From Scleroderma bovista (taxonomy: Eukaryota; Basidiomycota; Agaricomycetes; Boletales; Sclerodermataceae): 64,000 bases of DNA. A program made the position numbers and the translations under genes. Where the stretch lies: the NCBI GenBank assembly GCA_037178675.1, contig JAYMGJ010000035.1:1-64000 (forward strand), in the 5' to 3' direction. Below, piece by piece: positions 10,607 through 22,490 of the stretch. Each line of letters opens with the position of its first letter. Positions within the stretch are counted from its first letter, which is position 1. The notes below the pieces were generated by a model. It worked only from the letters and a program-made list of their open reading frames with translations, was not told where the DNA came from and searched no databases.

Positions 10607-13600
10607 TTACGCAGGCACATCGTACAGAATGACCAACGACGTCGGCCACGGGCTCCGGAACTGCTTCTCATTCAAATACACATACCGATACTGCGGAAGA
10701 CTGGCATCCTGGAAACGGGCCAGTTTGCCTGATTGGTTTGGTCCCCGACGGACGTTGTCGAACGACAGAATCGCACGAAGGACTTGGACGATCGGCTTTG
10801 GCGCGATGTCGCCACCAATAACCTTGAAGGCAATGTCACCACGGAGATAGCGCTCGGGTGGGCCGCGAGTGGGGTCGAAGGTGGTTGGGTTCGGGAATGC
10901 TTCCTCCTGTCGAATGCTTTTTTAACACGCGATGGGATTGGCACGAAATGACACTGCGCTTACGTTCATGTTCGCACATGCAATGTCGACGAACACCCGT
11001 TCACCTTCCGTGACATTGAGAGAGCCGACAGTGCAGTCCTTAGATGCAACACCTGTATCGTAACAGGTTAGGAACGCTTTCTCATCACGTCAAACACGAC
11101 TCACGGTATACACCAGCGAACGGAGGGTCGATTCCTGTAAAACAACTCAGCAACTATTCGACACGGTTGAATTCGATACGTACTGAGCGCTTCGATGACA
11201 TGAGCCTCCAAGCCATTGATATCCTTTGTATCGACACTCCTGGCCAGCGTCCGGAACGAGGCACTCTCCTCCAATACAAGAAGCATGTTGACGACATTGG
11301 TCAAAGCTAGAGAATCAACAGATCAGTTCAGACCTATTTCATGGGATAAAACAAGGAACGAACCGATGGAAAACTCGACAGTTGCGCCAACCATCAGTGC
11401 GAGGATCTCATTAGCAACCTCATCAGTAGAATGACCGTGCTCAAACAAGGCCTTCAACAACGCCGAGTGGCCAGTTTTCTTCTTGGGACCACCAAACAGT
11501 GTGCCAAAGACATTGACGATCGACAACTGAGTGATCTCAAGTCAGACCGAGATTTTTCCGAAAAGATGGGGAACTCACCCTGCTCCCAGCGATACCACCG
11601 AGCGAGGTCTTAATGCAGTGAACGAGCTGCTCGACGTGGCCCTTGACTCTCTCCTTCAAGACCATGTACTTGGCAGGCTCGATCTCCAAGAAGACAAATC
11701 TTGTGGCGGTTCAGTGCTTTGCAGGCATAAGCGATAGAAGCCGACACTTACTGGTAGATCTCGCCAAGCATGTCGTACAACTCCTTCGGAGTGAAAACAC
11801 CATGAGGGTGCTGCTTAGTTTTGAGCTGAATCCCACCCTAGAAATGCCACTCAGTTATCGACTTTCCTCTCATTCCCCAATAACAACTCACGATCTCGGA
11901 AGCGGCCCAATACACAGGAACGTACTTCAACACGTCACGAACGATGTTGACCGAGCGCGTGTTAGTGCCAATGTAAGGAAGGGAGCTCTGGTCAATAAGC
12001 TCCTTCGTCTTGACGTAGAAGTATTCGCCAATCTTATCGATCGCATCGGGCGAAGGAGCCAGCGCACTCAAGAACTGCTTGTGCATCTCCCCATCAGTAG
12101 TCGCAGCGAAGAAGCTGGATTGCGAATGCCATCAGTTTTTGACATCAGAGACTGACACCAGAGGTCCCTTACCCTTTGCCCTTGATAACTTCTTGTGCAC
12201 GTCGCGCATATTCAGGTGCAAATACAGCGTTGTCCCGAAGGATCTCTCCCGCCTCGACATAGTTCGCCACGAACGCCTTGTGACCAACTGGTTTCGGCCT
12301 CTCAAGGGTGTAATCACGAAGTTTGCCGAGCTTCTTCAAGTTGGTTTCCATTGCCGATGGGTGCATAAGCGGGAACCACGTGTACACACTCGTCTCGTCA
12401 TACTGGCCAGGAAGTGTGCGGAGGAAGAGACGACCCAAGGTCGAGCCAAAGCCCCACCCATTCGGGTCGCGCTGGCAGTCGGCGAAACCCCAGGAGGTGA
12501 GATTGTAAGGTGTAAAGTCTTGGTTGAAGAAGCGGTCACCACGCGTGAGGGCAATGGCATCTGACAAGATCGCACGGGCGATTGTGTAGCCTGAGAGAAA
12601 CAATAAGATAGTCAACGAGAATGATAGAGTGGAGTATACCAGGGCAAAGGCCAGCGCCAGGAGTCACGGGCTTGACTTCCTCTGCTTGGAGACCAACATA
12701 CAATTCCAGGTTGTCGATATGGCCGTATAGCTTCTCAGCGGCTCCGGCGACTTCGGGATCGGGGTTCCACTCCAAGAAGGTGGAGTAAGCTGTTCATCAA
12801 TGACCATTAAATAATTTCACAAGATAGGCTCGCATATTAACTTACTCTTCAGACCGAGGAACTACAGATGCGGAGACACGGGTCGTCAACAAATATCGCA
12901 ATACTATAAAAACAGTCCATACCTTGCGGAAGTCGTTCAAAGAACATACACCCCAGGCACGGCCAGCCTCGATACCCATGATCTCGTTGATGCGCATGCA
13001 GGAGGGCGTTCCACGAGCACCGAACGTAGCGGCATGGTGCGAAGTGCTAGAAAAACAAACGTGAATCAGATTACCCGTTGATGGGCATGTCCGGATACAA
13101 CGCACGCATCCATAAGATACTTGGCAAGGTCGGAATCCTTGAAAGTGCCATCTTCTTGGCGTGCAAGGCTTACATGGGATCATATCAGACTCAACGATAC
13201 TTGGTAGAGAATCTCGACGACATACTAGCCAAACGTCCAATGCTCGGGGGTAGGCTCCGATGCTTCGATGTCTGCCGCCTTCTTGTAAAAGTCTTGAAGA
13301 GTGAGCTGCACCTTCTTTAAGCTCACGGTTCCCAAAGGGTTATGGAGGGAACACTGACCTCTTCAGGATTCTTGCCGGGGAAGAGGTTCTCGAATTGTTT
13401 TTTGATCCACGCCTCATCCTCCTGGGAAGTCGTCGCGTGCCACCTGTATAAGCAGTTGAACTGCACTACGTTAGCCGAGGCTCCTGTTCAATTGAGACCG
13501 CATACCTCAACACTGCAGGCGTTACCACGTCCACGCTCAAACAACTCATGATCATCCTCACGGAACTCGCCAAACGGTGCTAGGCTCCAACTGGATCCCT

Positions 13601-15079
13601 GACGAACAAGACCAAGAATGGCAGAGAAGTAGTCAGAGAACACGACCATGGCAAACCAGGCGCAGTTGCACAGCCGTGCGATCTGGAAGATCTCTGTTGT
13701 AAAGTCCACATTAGCGGCAGACACGTAAACGGTAAAAACACTGCGTACCTTCATCCTGCTTTATCATCTTGGCGGAGCTGAGGGGTTCTCTTGAGGGATC
13801 AATCCATGTCCCACGCTCATTAATTTCCAAGATACGCCGGGCGATGTACTGTTGAGCTATCAGCCTAGTGACGCTTTCATCGTCAATCTGGACTGACGTT
13901 ATGGTTCCTATTGAATAGGACGAGCAACACGCAAACCGCAGGAGGGAGGAGGAGGAGACGGTCCTCGGCAAAGGTGTCAGGGTGGAGTAACCCACGACCG
14001 TCTTTGATGCGAATCTAGAACGGCCATCAGTTTTCCCTAAACCTTATTCGCCATGCATGTGACCGCATACCTTGTCTTGTGTGGCCTGGTCGTTTCCGTA
14101 CAAAGGAGCGAGATCGACATAGCCAGAGGTGAGGTTGATTTGAGGGTTCCTGTGATCAGTGCGGAACACGCTGTGAATGACGAGGGCAGCGAAAGAGAAC
14201 ATCAGTGCAGACAAGCCGGCGGGGTGTTTCCGGAACTGTTATCGCGAGAGACTGAGTTGATAGTGATATGTTTCGACTCAGTTCTGCATACCTTGTCTCT
14301 GCGAAGAAGAGTGTCGAAGATCAAGCCAGCGTCGGGGAGCTGGTTGCGAGGCAAATGGCACGCCTGCTGGACGGAGCGAGAATAGGGGGTGCCGGCTTTA
14401 CCCATGTCGGGCTGGTCAGGGTTGTTGTTCGATCCATCTGCAGTACGGAATGCATATTCTCCAAGGAAGGTGCTAGGGGGATGGGCAAGGTCATGATACA
14501 CTAATCGCCAAGCTTGGTTGGCAATGACGACTGGCAGCTGACAATGAAACTTACAGAGCTTAACGATGAATGCTTGGAGGGTATCTTGAATCTTCCCAGA
14601 GGGGTGATTCGCCATGAAAGTCAACATGTGTTCCAACTGATAAGGGGAGTCAGTGCAAAAAGTGGGATTGTACGAGACCATACCAGCAATTTCCTGTCAT
14701 CGAGGGAACCAGAGTGTTTGACCATGTCCAGTATCGCAGACTAGAGAGGGCGTATGTTTGGAAGTGATCATGGCAGAACACCAACACTTACGATGCTGGA
14801 TTCATTGATATCCTCGGCTGCACGTTTCATCTAGAAGAAGTGAGATCTGGATACTACTGTGAATATGGTTCACTGACGAGGTCTTTGAAGGCGGCAAGAG
14901 CCTTGTTCGCTGCCGAATCCACAGGCGAGGGAGGCGGAACCTCGCTCGCCGAGACTATGGAACCATTCTACAGCCGCTCAGTCAGCACGAAGGGTCATGG
15001 CAAAGGATGGAGGAGTGATACGGACTGCCTGACTCTTTGAGGAGAAGCGGGATGAGAAGGTTCTGCTGAGGAGAGACAT
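10607..15079 (-). CDS. ppo: Psi-producing oxygenase (fatty-acid dioxygenase / degenerate P450 fusion)
   Basis: Heme dioxygenase that adds O2 to linoleic/oleic acid to give hydroperoxides, precursors of oxylipin signals for sporulation. Many short introns. The predicted start (15079, MSLLSRTFSSRFSSKSQA) is joined over a GT-AG intron to EVPPPSPVDSA. The peroxidase-like half keeps the distal heme His in ALVIHSVFRTDHRN (codon 14173-14175), then NLTSGYVDLAPLYGN, and the catalytic Tyr and proximal His in YRWHATTSQEDEAW (13437-13448). RGDRFFNQDFTPYNLTSWG marks the end of this half. The C-terminal P450-like half ends with RFQDASLPQYRYVYLNEKQF and SPWPTSLVILYDVPA. Where active partners have G-x-H-x-C-x-G it reads RYLRGDIAFKVIGGDIAPK, with no cysteine. 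So the dioxygenase half should work and the P450 half should not bind heme through thiolate. Diverges from coatomer epsilon 540 bp away. Confidence 0.9.
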
Positions 15080-15620
15080 GGCGGAGACGAGGATACGGGA
15101 ACTGCAAAGACGAACTGAGGCACTTTATAATGGGGCGCTAAACGTAACTAATAATAAGGCACTTGGCAGAGTTCTCACCCGAACCGAACAGATGTCCTGG
15201 TGATGATGGCCTCATATGGACTGTTTGGACAGATAGAAGCCTTGACCAAAGTTCTGGACTAGGTTTTCCACCACGCTGCAAGCTCCTGGCGTCCCATCGT
15301 CGTGCTTTGAGGTCGTCCTCGCTGCAGTCGACGACGAGGACGACGAGGTTAGCGCTGGAGGACATTGACAGCGGAAGCTAATCATGTGACAGGACCTCTG
15401 CCACCTGTCGGCGCCAGAATGGATCCGGTCGATGGAAGTTCCCCGACCGGTGCAGAATCGCGCCCATCCAAGTCTGCCGCATCAGCACTGGGAATGGGAA
15501 CCTCGGAAGGAGGGGGGAGCGTGGGAACTCGCAGCCCAGCCAACCGCGTACTGCTCACGTGCTTTGATTTTCCACCATGTGACTGTGACACGTCTGCAAC
15601 TGCGAAAACCCACCTCGACC

Positions 15621-16718
15621 ATGGATTCATCGGACCTCTACCACATCAAGCAGCAGTTTACACTGGGGGCCTATCCCGCACTTGCAAACACGCCAGTGCC
15701 AGACCAGAACTCCCCGGACTATGTGCCAACGCTGGTCTACAAAGCCCGCGCGTTCCTCGCACTCGATGATCCAGCATCAGCTCTGGCCTTGGTCCCAGCA
15801 GATACCGACAATATCGCCCTTCGCGCAGTAGCCGCCCTTGCAAAAGGTGACGAGGGTCTGGAAACCCTCCGCGATCTTTGCGTCGAAATCGAAGGCGAAG
15901 GGGACGAGGAATTCAGCAACTCGGACATAGATACGGTGCGCGTTCTAGCAGCGACCGCGTTTCTCCGCGCCGGCGAGATCGAGGAGGCCCTCGAGACATT
16001 GAGTGACGCCGAAGAGGCTAGTGACGAAACGTACGTTGTCTCTGTCGTTGTCGCTCAATAACCAACCTCCTGCACAGATCTGCGCTACTTTGCCAAATCT
16101 ACTTCACCCTCTCCAGGCCTAGCGTGGCGCAAAAGATATTGTCATCTGCATTACGATCTAATCCCGATTCACTCGTGCTCCAAAAAGTTGAAGCAATGCT
16201 CTCCTTGGTCACCGCAGCCCAGAGTCTAAGTGGCGAGTACCCCCGGTATTCCTGAGAGAGCAACTGTCTCATGCACTTTTAGGGGAGCCTTACTCTACGG
16301 CAATATCATTTTACACCGAACAGCTTGCCAACCCTTCAGTCTCCTCAGCCGCACTCCTTGTCGGACGTGGCATTGCCCGTATTCTACGCGGTGAATTATC
16401 CGCCGCCCGCAGTGATCTGGAAGAGGCCGAGAATATTCTCACACGTGCACAGAGTAAACCAGGAATGGGCGACGTCCTTGCTGCGATGACTGTTGCGGCT
16501 GGCCTTGGCCCGGGAAAACGCACTGAAGCAGATGAGATATGGAGGTTCGACAATTCATTTGTTTGGGGTTGTTCGATCGTTGATTTCTGTCACATAGTCG
16601 GCTATGCACCGAACACCCGTCCCATCCGATGGTTACTGATCTTAGTGCAAAAGCTGAGCTGTTTGACACCTGCGCCGCTAAATTCCAACCCCCTCCTCGC
16701 GCCGTGGCTTCTGCTTAA
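15621..16718 (+). CDS. SEC28: Coatomer subunit epsilon (COPI)
   Basis: Epsilon-COP stabilises alpha-COP in the COPI coat that returns vesicles from Golgi to ER. It is an all-helical TPR-like protein. Exon 1 starts MDSSDLYHIKQQFTLGAYPA; later exons give SALLCQIYFTLSRPSVAQKI, SLVLQKVEAMLSLVTAAQ, SFYTEQLANPS, ALLVGRGIARILRGELSAA, and the conserved C-terminus HPMVTDLSAKAELFDTCAAK, with stop at 16716-16718. The second intron (16233-16282) fits only if it begins with GC (AGTG|GCGAGT...TTTTAG); the nearby GT would break the frame. The start is the first ATG in frame with the family N-terminus; a longer in-frame extension upstream has no similarity. Confidence 0.92.
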
Positions 16719-17660
16719 ACGTTTTTTTAGTGGCGGTTATTTTCTTTGTAGAACAGCCAATGACAATCCGTATGATGGGATCTTACATTTCAGTCCGTCT
16801 CAAGGTCAGTTGATGACTTGGTACTGCATTCTGTTGCTACCGGCGACTTTAAATTTATCCTTGCCCTGATTTTCGGGGTCTGGACCCGGTGGATGCCCAA
16901 CCAGATTCGCTTTAGGCCGCTACAATGACCTCATATGCTGACCCTCAGCTGCAACTAGCCCTGAGTTTGATCAGTACTTGAAACGTGAAACCACTCCTCA
17001 ATTGAAAAGCCTTCACTTGCCCCGTACAATCAGTGGGGCCTGCATTCTTCAAGCTGTGCTTTCAGGGCATGTGTTGCCTCGCATGGATAACAAGAACAAG
17101 CCCCTGAAGGGTTGACACTCTGTGCTCGGGACCCACCAACGGTGTCCTACAAGGATGGCGATTAAAAAATCCTTTTGCTGCCATCGCTGCGGTCACGTTG
17201 ACCATCCACCTTGAATAAATATTTGTCGTCGGCGCAGGCCATGGCCAACGTACACACTACACATGTAGTTGGCGATAATAGCTGTATGGTAGCAGACCCA
17301 ACGACTAATAGTCGAAAGAGGGTGGTTCCTGTCATACGAGAAGCGTCAGGGGTCTTGGCAACTTGTGTACTGCAAGGTATCCACATGTCGTCCGTTAGGC
17401 CTGGTGATCTTCGAAGATGTGCGCTAGAAACTTACTCATCCGTTTACCATCAAGGCCGCCGCCGCATCGAGGACGCCGACGAACGAGTCTCGTCTTCACG
17501 GCCATAACCCATTCCCGAAATACCGTTGGAGCCCTGGGTGCTTGCCCGATCTGACGAACCTATCAGCGACGAGACGTGGATTCATACAGCAAGATCACTG
17601 GATCATAAAAGCCGCACCGTTCCCTTGTCCTGGGAATAGACGCTACCCAAGTTACCCCCA
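16719..17660. other. Intergenic region upstream of the HSF-HET gene
   Basis: About 940 bp with the coatomer 3' flank on the left and the HSF-HET promoter on the right. Short open frames on both strands have no recognisable motif. No tRNA or repeat was found, and no clear tandem heat-shock element (alternating GAA/TTC every 5 bp). Confidence 0.45.
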
Positions 17661-20600
17661 ATGTTTCCTACTTTTATTCGTCGTTCCCCCAGGTCCGAAC
17701 CACTGGATGCCTCGCCAGACCACTTGCATCACTCTGGGGGGCATTCGTTCCCCTCTCCCCCGTCAGAAAGCCCTGGTCTTCTCCCGTCTGATTCGCACTG
17801 GCAGGACAGCCCAATTGCGCAACCCCGAAACGAACTTCGGGGTCAATCACCCCCACAGCAGTCACATCATGTTCTGTCCCAGTAAGACTCTCCCGTTTTG
17901 TTGCCTTGATGAGTTCAAGTTCACACTGAACCAGGGGGGAGGCCACGCTTGTTCTCCATAGCGCCATAGACGAATCCTTTATCAACAGTCTCCGTCGGTG
18001 AGTCCATACACCTCTCTTTAATGCGGGTTTGGCCCTGACAGTCTGCCTCAGCGTGCTTGCTGAAAGTTCGGGGTCGCAGGCCATCGTATGGACGGATGCT
18101 GGGTGCAGGTGAGGTGTTTTTCCTCTCAGCGTGACGTCGTTATCCCACACCGATCACCTAGCTTTGTCGTCATAGATGTCGAAGCCTTTAAGCGTCATGT
18201 CCTTGCCCCGTATTTCAACGAACTTCCGGTACGTGGCTGCCTATCTATAACATGTCGAGGGTGTTTACACATGTGGCAGTTTGCACATTTCGTCCGCATG
18301 CTGAATGAGTTTGGCTTTCGTACTACCATCAAGGCGAGTGTCTTGGCGTGGCTTTAGTTCGCTTTCCTGCTCATCTTTTGTTGTCTTTCCGAAAATAGAC
18401 GATCCATTATAGACACATGTCGGCGACTTCAGACGGCTGGGTGTTTAGCCATCCGCTGTTCACACGGACAGGTACTCCAAAGCTCATGTCTTCGGACATA
18501 ATATCATTCTCTGATTTCGAGCCTGGGTGGGTAAACACTGTTTATTCCTTGTTCCAAAAGTGTTCACGTCTCTAAAATTAGCATCGAGATTTCGCCTCAG
18601 GTAGGACATCTCCTCGCTAAGGCCCAAGACGAGACTAGCGCCCTTCGCCGAGAGGTCGACCGTTTGCGCGGGCATGGTTCACCCCATCTAGGAGCGTCCC
18701 CTAGGTCGCAGTCCCCACACTCCACAGCATCTTTCCTCGGGAAGGACAACGATGAGCAAACTTCCTTATTTCAACCCGACCCCATCGTAACAGCCGGAAT
18801 TCAAAGCCCACACGGAGCAAATTCTCCCCTGCCACCCCTCCAATCAGAATACCCACAACAAGTCGACTTCCACCACTACAACCACCCTGACGTGGCAATC
18901 CATCCTCCCACTCCTGCGCCCATGTCTCCTCATGAGGGACCGGTTTCTGAAACTATGTTCGAAATGTCGCCTGATTACCCTTTCACGGTGCCAAACTTTC
19001 AAAGTCCTTCCGGCTCTCATTGCCAAACCCTTCGGGACAAGCAGCATGGGTATTCCTCCCCAGGCTCAGGGCCGCACAGTACACCCTCATCTGAACCATC
19101 CAGTTCGCGGAGCCCAAGTCGTGTGCGACTGTCGCCATTGACACAATCGCTTTCCCTTGGAAACGACGCAGATAACTTTGAGAAGTTGGATGAGAGTCTC
19201 TCCAGAGCGGGTATGGCTGGCGACGTGCCGGAATACCTCGACTCCAACCTAGCCTCCCCAGACCTCGCGGACCCAGAAGCAGTGCAGGAGATAGTCCGAG
19301 ATATAGTAGATATAACAGTGGGAGCTCTGCCAACCCATCTCATCCACACTGGAGACGGTAAATTGTACGAACGCTCTGCGCTCCGTAGCCATTTCGAAGG
19401 CTCAGATGTCTACATGCACCTTGTCGGCATCCTGACGACTAAGAGTCTTGTCGAGAAGAGGGACTTTATTGAAGAAGTCATCCGAACATACTTCCAGTAC
19501 GCAATGCTCTCTCACAAGTGGGAGCTCCCCAACGAAGCCCTTTTCCCCGACCTCTCCAACGGCGTCTTCTTCCCCAACCCGCCGCCTGTCCGCTTCTCCA
19601 AACTCCGAAACTTCTGCCAGGTAGTGCAGTGTCGTGGACTGGCCTGGGCATGGTGCGACACGTGTTGCATCAACAAGGACAGCACCGCCGAGCTCGACGA
19701 GGCGATCAGGTCCATGTTCCGGTGGTACCGCGACTCGGCGCTGACGATCGTCTACTTGTCTGACGTCGTCGGGTTCGCGTACCAGGATCTGGTGAAGAGC
19801 AAATGGTTCAAGCGCGGGTGGACGCTCCAGGAACTACTCGCACCTCGGGTGGTGCGGTTCTACGATAAGACGTGGACACCGTGTGTCAGAGGGCCGGAGT
19901 ACAACCATAAGCTCGTCCCGCAGTGGCTGGATCTGTTGGAGAAGGCGACAGGAATCCCAGTCGTGGCGCTGCAGGAGTTCGTACCGGGTACGAAAAATCC
20001 GCGGGAAAGGTTGCGCTGGGCATCGTCTAGGTCGACCACGAGGGTAGAGGACCTCGGGTACTGTCTCTTTGGAATCTTCGACGTCGCATTGCAGCCCCAG
20101 TACGGGGAAGGCGAGAAGGCATTTTGGAGGTTGCTTTTGGAGCTTATCAGGACGACGCAAGACACGGGTCTCTTGGACTGGGTTGGAAAGCACATTGATC
20201 GGTCTACCCTCTTCCCCCTGAATCCGTCTGGCTTCAGGGAAAAGCCCTTGACTATTGAAGGGTCGAAGTCTTCAGCTGCGCCGAGTCCGGCTGTGAGCAG
20301 TGGTGGCGGATCGCCAGCCTCTGGCCAACCAAAGTCCACTTCATGGTTGTGGGCCACTGGGGAAGGCATATTGGATGTTTGGTGCTACTTGCACACTGTG
20401 AAGGAGAGTTTCAGAGTCTCGCTTGGCGGCCCGGATGTGCAGCGCGTTGGGAATGACAACGTGGTGCAATATGTCATCCGTGCTGAGAACCTCAAGGACT
20501 TTAAGATCGTGGTCAGTTTGAACGATGCACTGGAAAATGTAACATTTTCGAGAACGCCGTTCGTAGTAGCAAGGCCTTGGGAACCGATAATGAACGAGCA

Positions 20601-20799
20601 GCCCTCCGACAAAGGATCGATAATATCCTGGAAACCTCGCGAACGCGATTCCTTTCTGATGCAGCCCTTCTGTGCGATGCTGCTTGTGAAGGATCTAGAT
20701 GGACGTGGTTATTCTCGGATACCAACGGAGACACGTATTATTGCACAATTAGTGAAGCAACCTCGGGACTATCACCCAACCGTTCTTCGATTGTCCTAA
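17661..20799 (+). CDS. HSF-type DNA-binding domain fused to a HET domain
   Basis: Predicted 926 residues from seven exons: 17661-17881, 17962-17997, 18052-18108, 18162-18228, 18280-18333, 18399-18526, 18582-20799; total 2781 nt, a multiple of three. Residues about 79-175 are a heat-shock-factor DNA-binding fold: ESFINSLRRVLAE, QAIVWTDAGCSFVVIDVEAF, RHVLAPYF, HFVRMLNEFGF (recognition helix) and WVFSHPLFTRT. A short coiled coil follows (HLLAKAQDETSALRREVDRL), like an HSF oligomerisation region, then a Ser/Pro-rich linker of about 280 residues. From about 494 a HET domain begins: YAMLSHKWE, WCDTCCINKDSTAELDEAI, FRWYRDSALTIVYLSD, FKRGWTLQELLAPRVVRFYD, then RLRWASSRSTTRVEDLGYCL. HET proteins trigger non-self recognition and cell death in fungi. 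The linker between coil and HET is one exon, so this is not a join of two predicted genes. Intron 5 (18334-18398) is GC-AG. The start is uncertain. Confidence 0.82.
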
Positions 20800-20926
20800 T
20801 GCTGACATGAACCATACCTCGTACTATATCTGCAATCCCACCATCTAGTGTACAATCTAACCCAATAATACGTAGATTCTTGACCCGTCTGCAAATAGTA
20901 CATATGTAAGTTGTGCGATGCACTGT

Positions 20927-22490
20927 TTAAACTTGTATGTTGTTGTCAGATTGCTCGAGGACAGACTTTGGAATGAGTGAAGGGCCAGGACGAAGAGCAA
21001 AGTCCAAGAACCATTCCTTGCTCATATAATTACGGATGCTAGGCAAGCACAGTCAATCTCGTATGGCAAGGACACAGCAAGGTTTTACGTACCCGTCGGC
21101 AAGGAGTACGACTACGTTCAAACCCTCCGTCTGAGCGATCTTCTGGCCTTGTTCTGTTTCGAGCCATGCTAGAGCGCCACTGAGAGCGCTGCCACTACTT
21201 CCTCCGACAAGGAGTCCCTCCGTCTTCATAAGTTTCTGAACCATATGAAATGCATCCTCATCGCTCGTCTTTACCCAATGATCGATACCACCAGGGTCAC
21301 GCGAAAGAACATCGGGAACGAAGTCATACCCGATGCCCTCAACGACATAAGGCTGGGAAGCCACACCGTCGGTATCATTAAGATGGTCGGGTAAAGCAAG
21401 GACGCTTCCAATCTGTCCACCAAGGACTTAGAGGGGAGAGAAACGCCGGGAGAAAGGCTCTCACCGGATCAATTCCGACGACGATACACTGGGAATTATG
21501 GCGCTTCTTTAATGCGCGAGATACACCCGTGATGGTCCCTCCAGTTCCTGCACCACCTACAAATACGTCCACTTTCAAAGAGGAAGGTCGGCTTGGTGTT
21601 GAAGGGGTAGAGACGACAGCATCGATGATCTCGGGTCCGGTGGTGTATTCATGTGCAAGGGGGTTATTAACCTATCGGTGTCACACTTAGCCCAGCGTAG
21701 TCAAATCAGAACGACGAAGAATCCTACGTTACGGTACTGATCCAAGATGACACCATGCGGGATCTCTTCTCGGAGTCTCTTCGCTACACCTACAGTCGTT
21801 GAGGAATTCAGCCACGAAGCGTGAGGTGGCCAGAAAACTCTACCTATGTGGCTCTTCGGTGAATCCCAAGGTTCCTCATCGGGAGTACGGACCACTTCGG
21901 CTCCTAGTGCTCGGAGAAGCGCCTCCTTCTCCTTTAGATAGGAAAGAACCGGTGATCAGACAGTCAGCAGTGTGAAGATAGCAACACCCGCACCCGAGAC
22001 ATCTTGTTAGGCATGGTAATAATGACAGGGTATCCCTTATATCTGTCGTATTCAGCAACCATTCACGGACTAGGGGGTCAGAATGTCACCTTGATAGCAC
22101 ATGCCATTGCGAGACCTATGCCTGCACAAATTTCACCCGTTAACATACGCACACAGGCAAGGTAGAGAGCACCGGCGCACCCGTATTGCCAGAAGTAGGC
22201 TCTATGACAACGCTCTTTCCGGGAATAAGTTTACCATCATCCTCGGCAGCGAGAACCATGGCCTTCGCTATCCTATCCTTTACGGAACCTCCAGCAGATA
22301 GAAATTCTACCTTCCCCACTATCAAGAAATCGAACTCGGTTGGTATAAGTCGGGTGACCAGTGAAATGTACATACGAAGGTTGCATTTGAGACCCTTCTC
22401 ACCAGCGAGCCTATCGAGGCGAATGAGAGGGGTGTTCCCAACGGCATCGAGTGCAGAGTCGAGTATCTGAGAATATCTCTGGGTGTGCAT
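20927..22490 (-). CDS. CYS4: Cystathionine beta-synthase, catalytic domain only
   Basis: PLP enzyme of trans-sulfuration that condenses serine with homocysteine. Exons give [20 protein letters not shown], the PLP-lysine in [87 protein letters not shown] (phosphate loop), [12 protein letters not shown] and VGGSSGSAL, and end [10 protein letters not shown]...DNNIQV at 20927-20929. Start at 22490. The regulatory pair of CBS domains found at the C-terminus of yeast Cys4 is missing: only about 130 bp separate this stop from the convergent HSF-HET stop. It therefore resembles the short form; a cysteine-synthase role is an alternative, but the sequence EGIGYDF...GGIDHW fits CBS better. Confidence 0.87.

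Noticed and set aside
15365..15769. Plus-strand open frames upstream of and overlapping coatomer epsilon
   Set aside because: They are in other frames than the conserved coatomer start at 15621 and have no similarity that I can see.
17674..18150. 158-codon minus-strand open frame
   Set aside because: It lies antisense to the first exons of the HSF-HET gene and has no recognisable motif.
20738..20923. Possible CBS-domain exon after the CBS stop
   Set aside because: RRVKNLR looks suggestive, but it overlaps the end of the HSF-HET gene, needs an unusual GTTTAA splice site in the wrong phase, and continues into nothing recognisable. Mentioned only as a possible relic.
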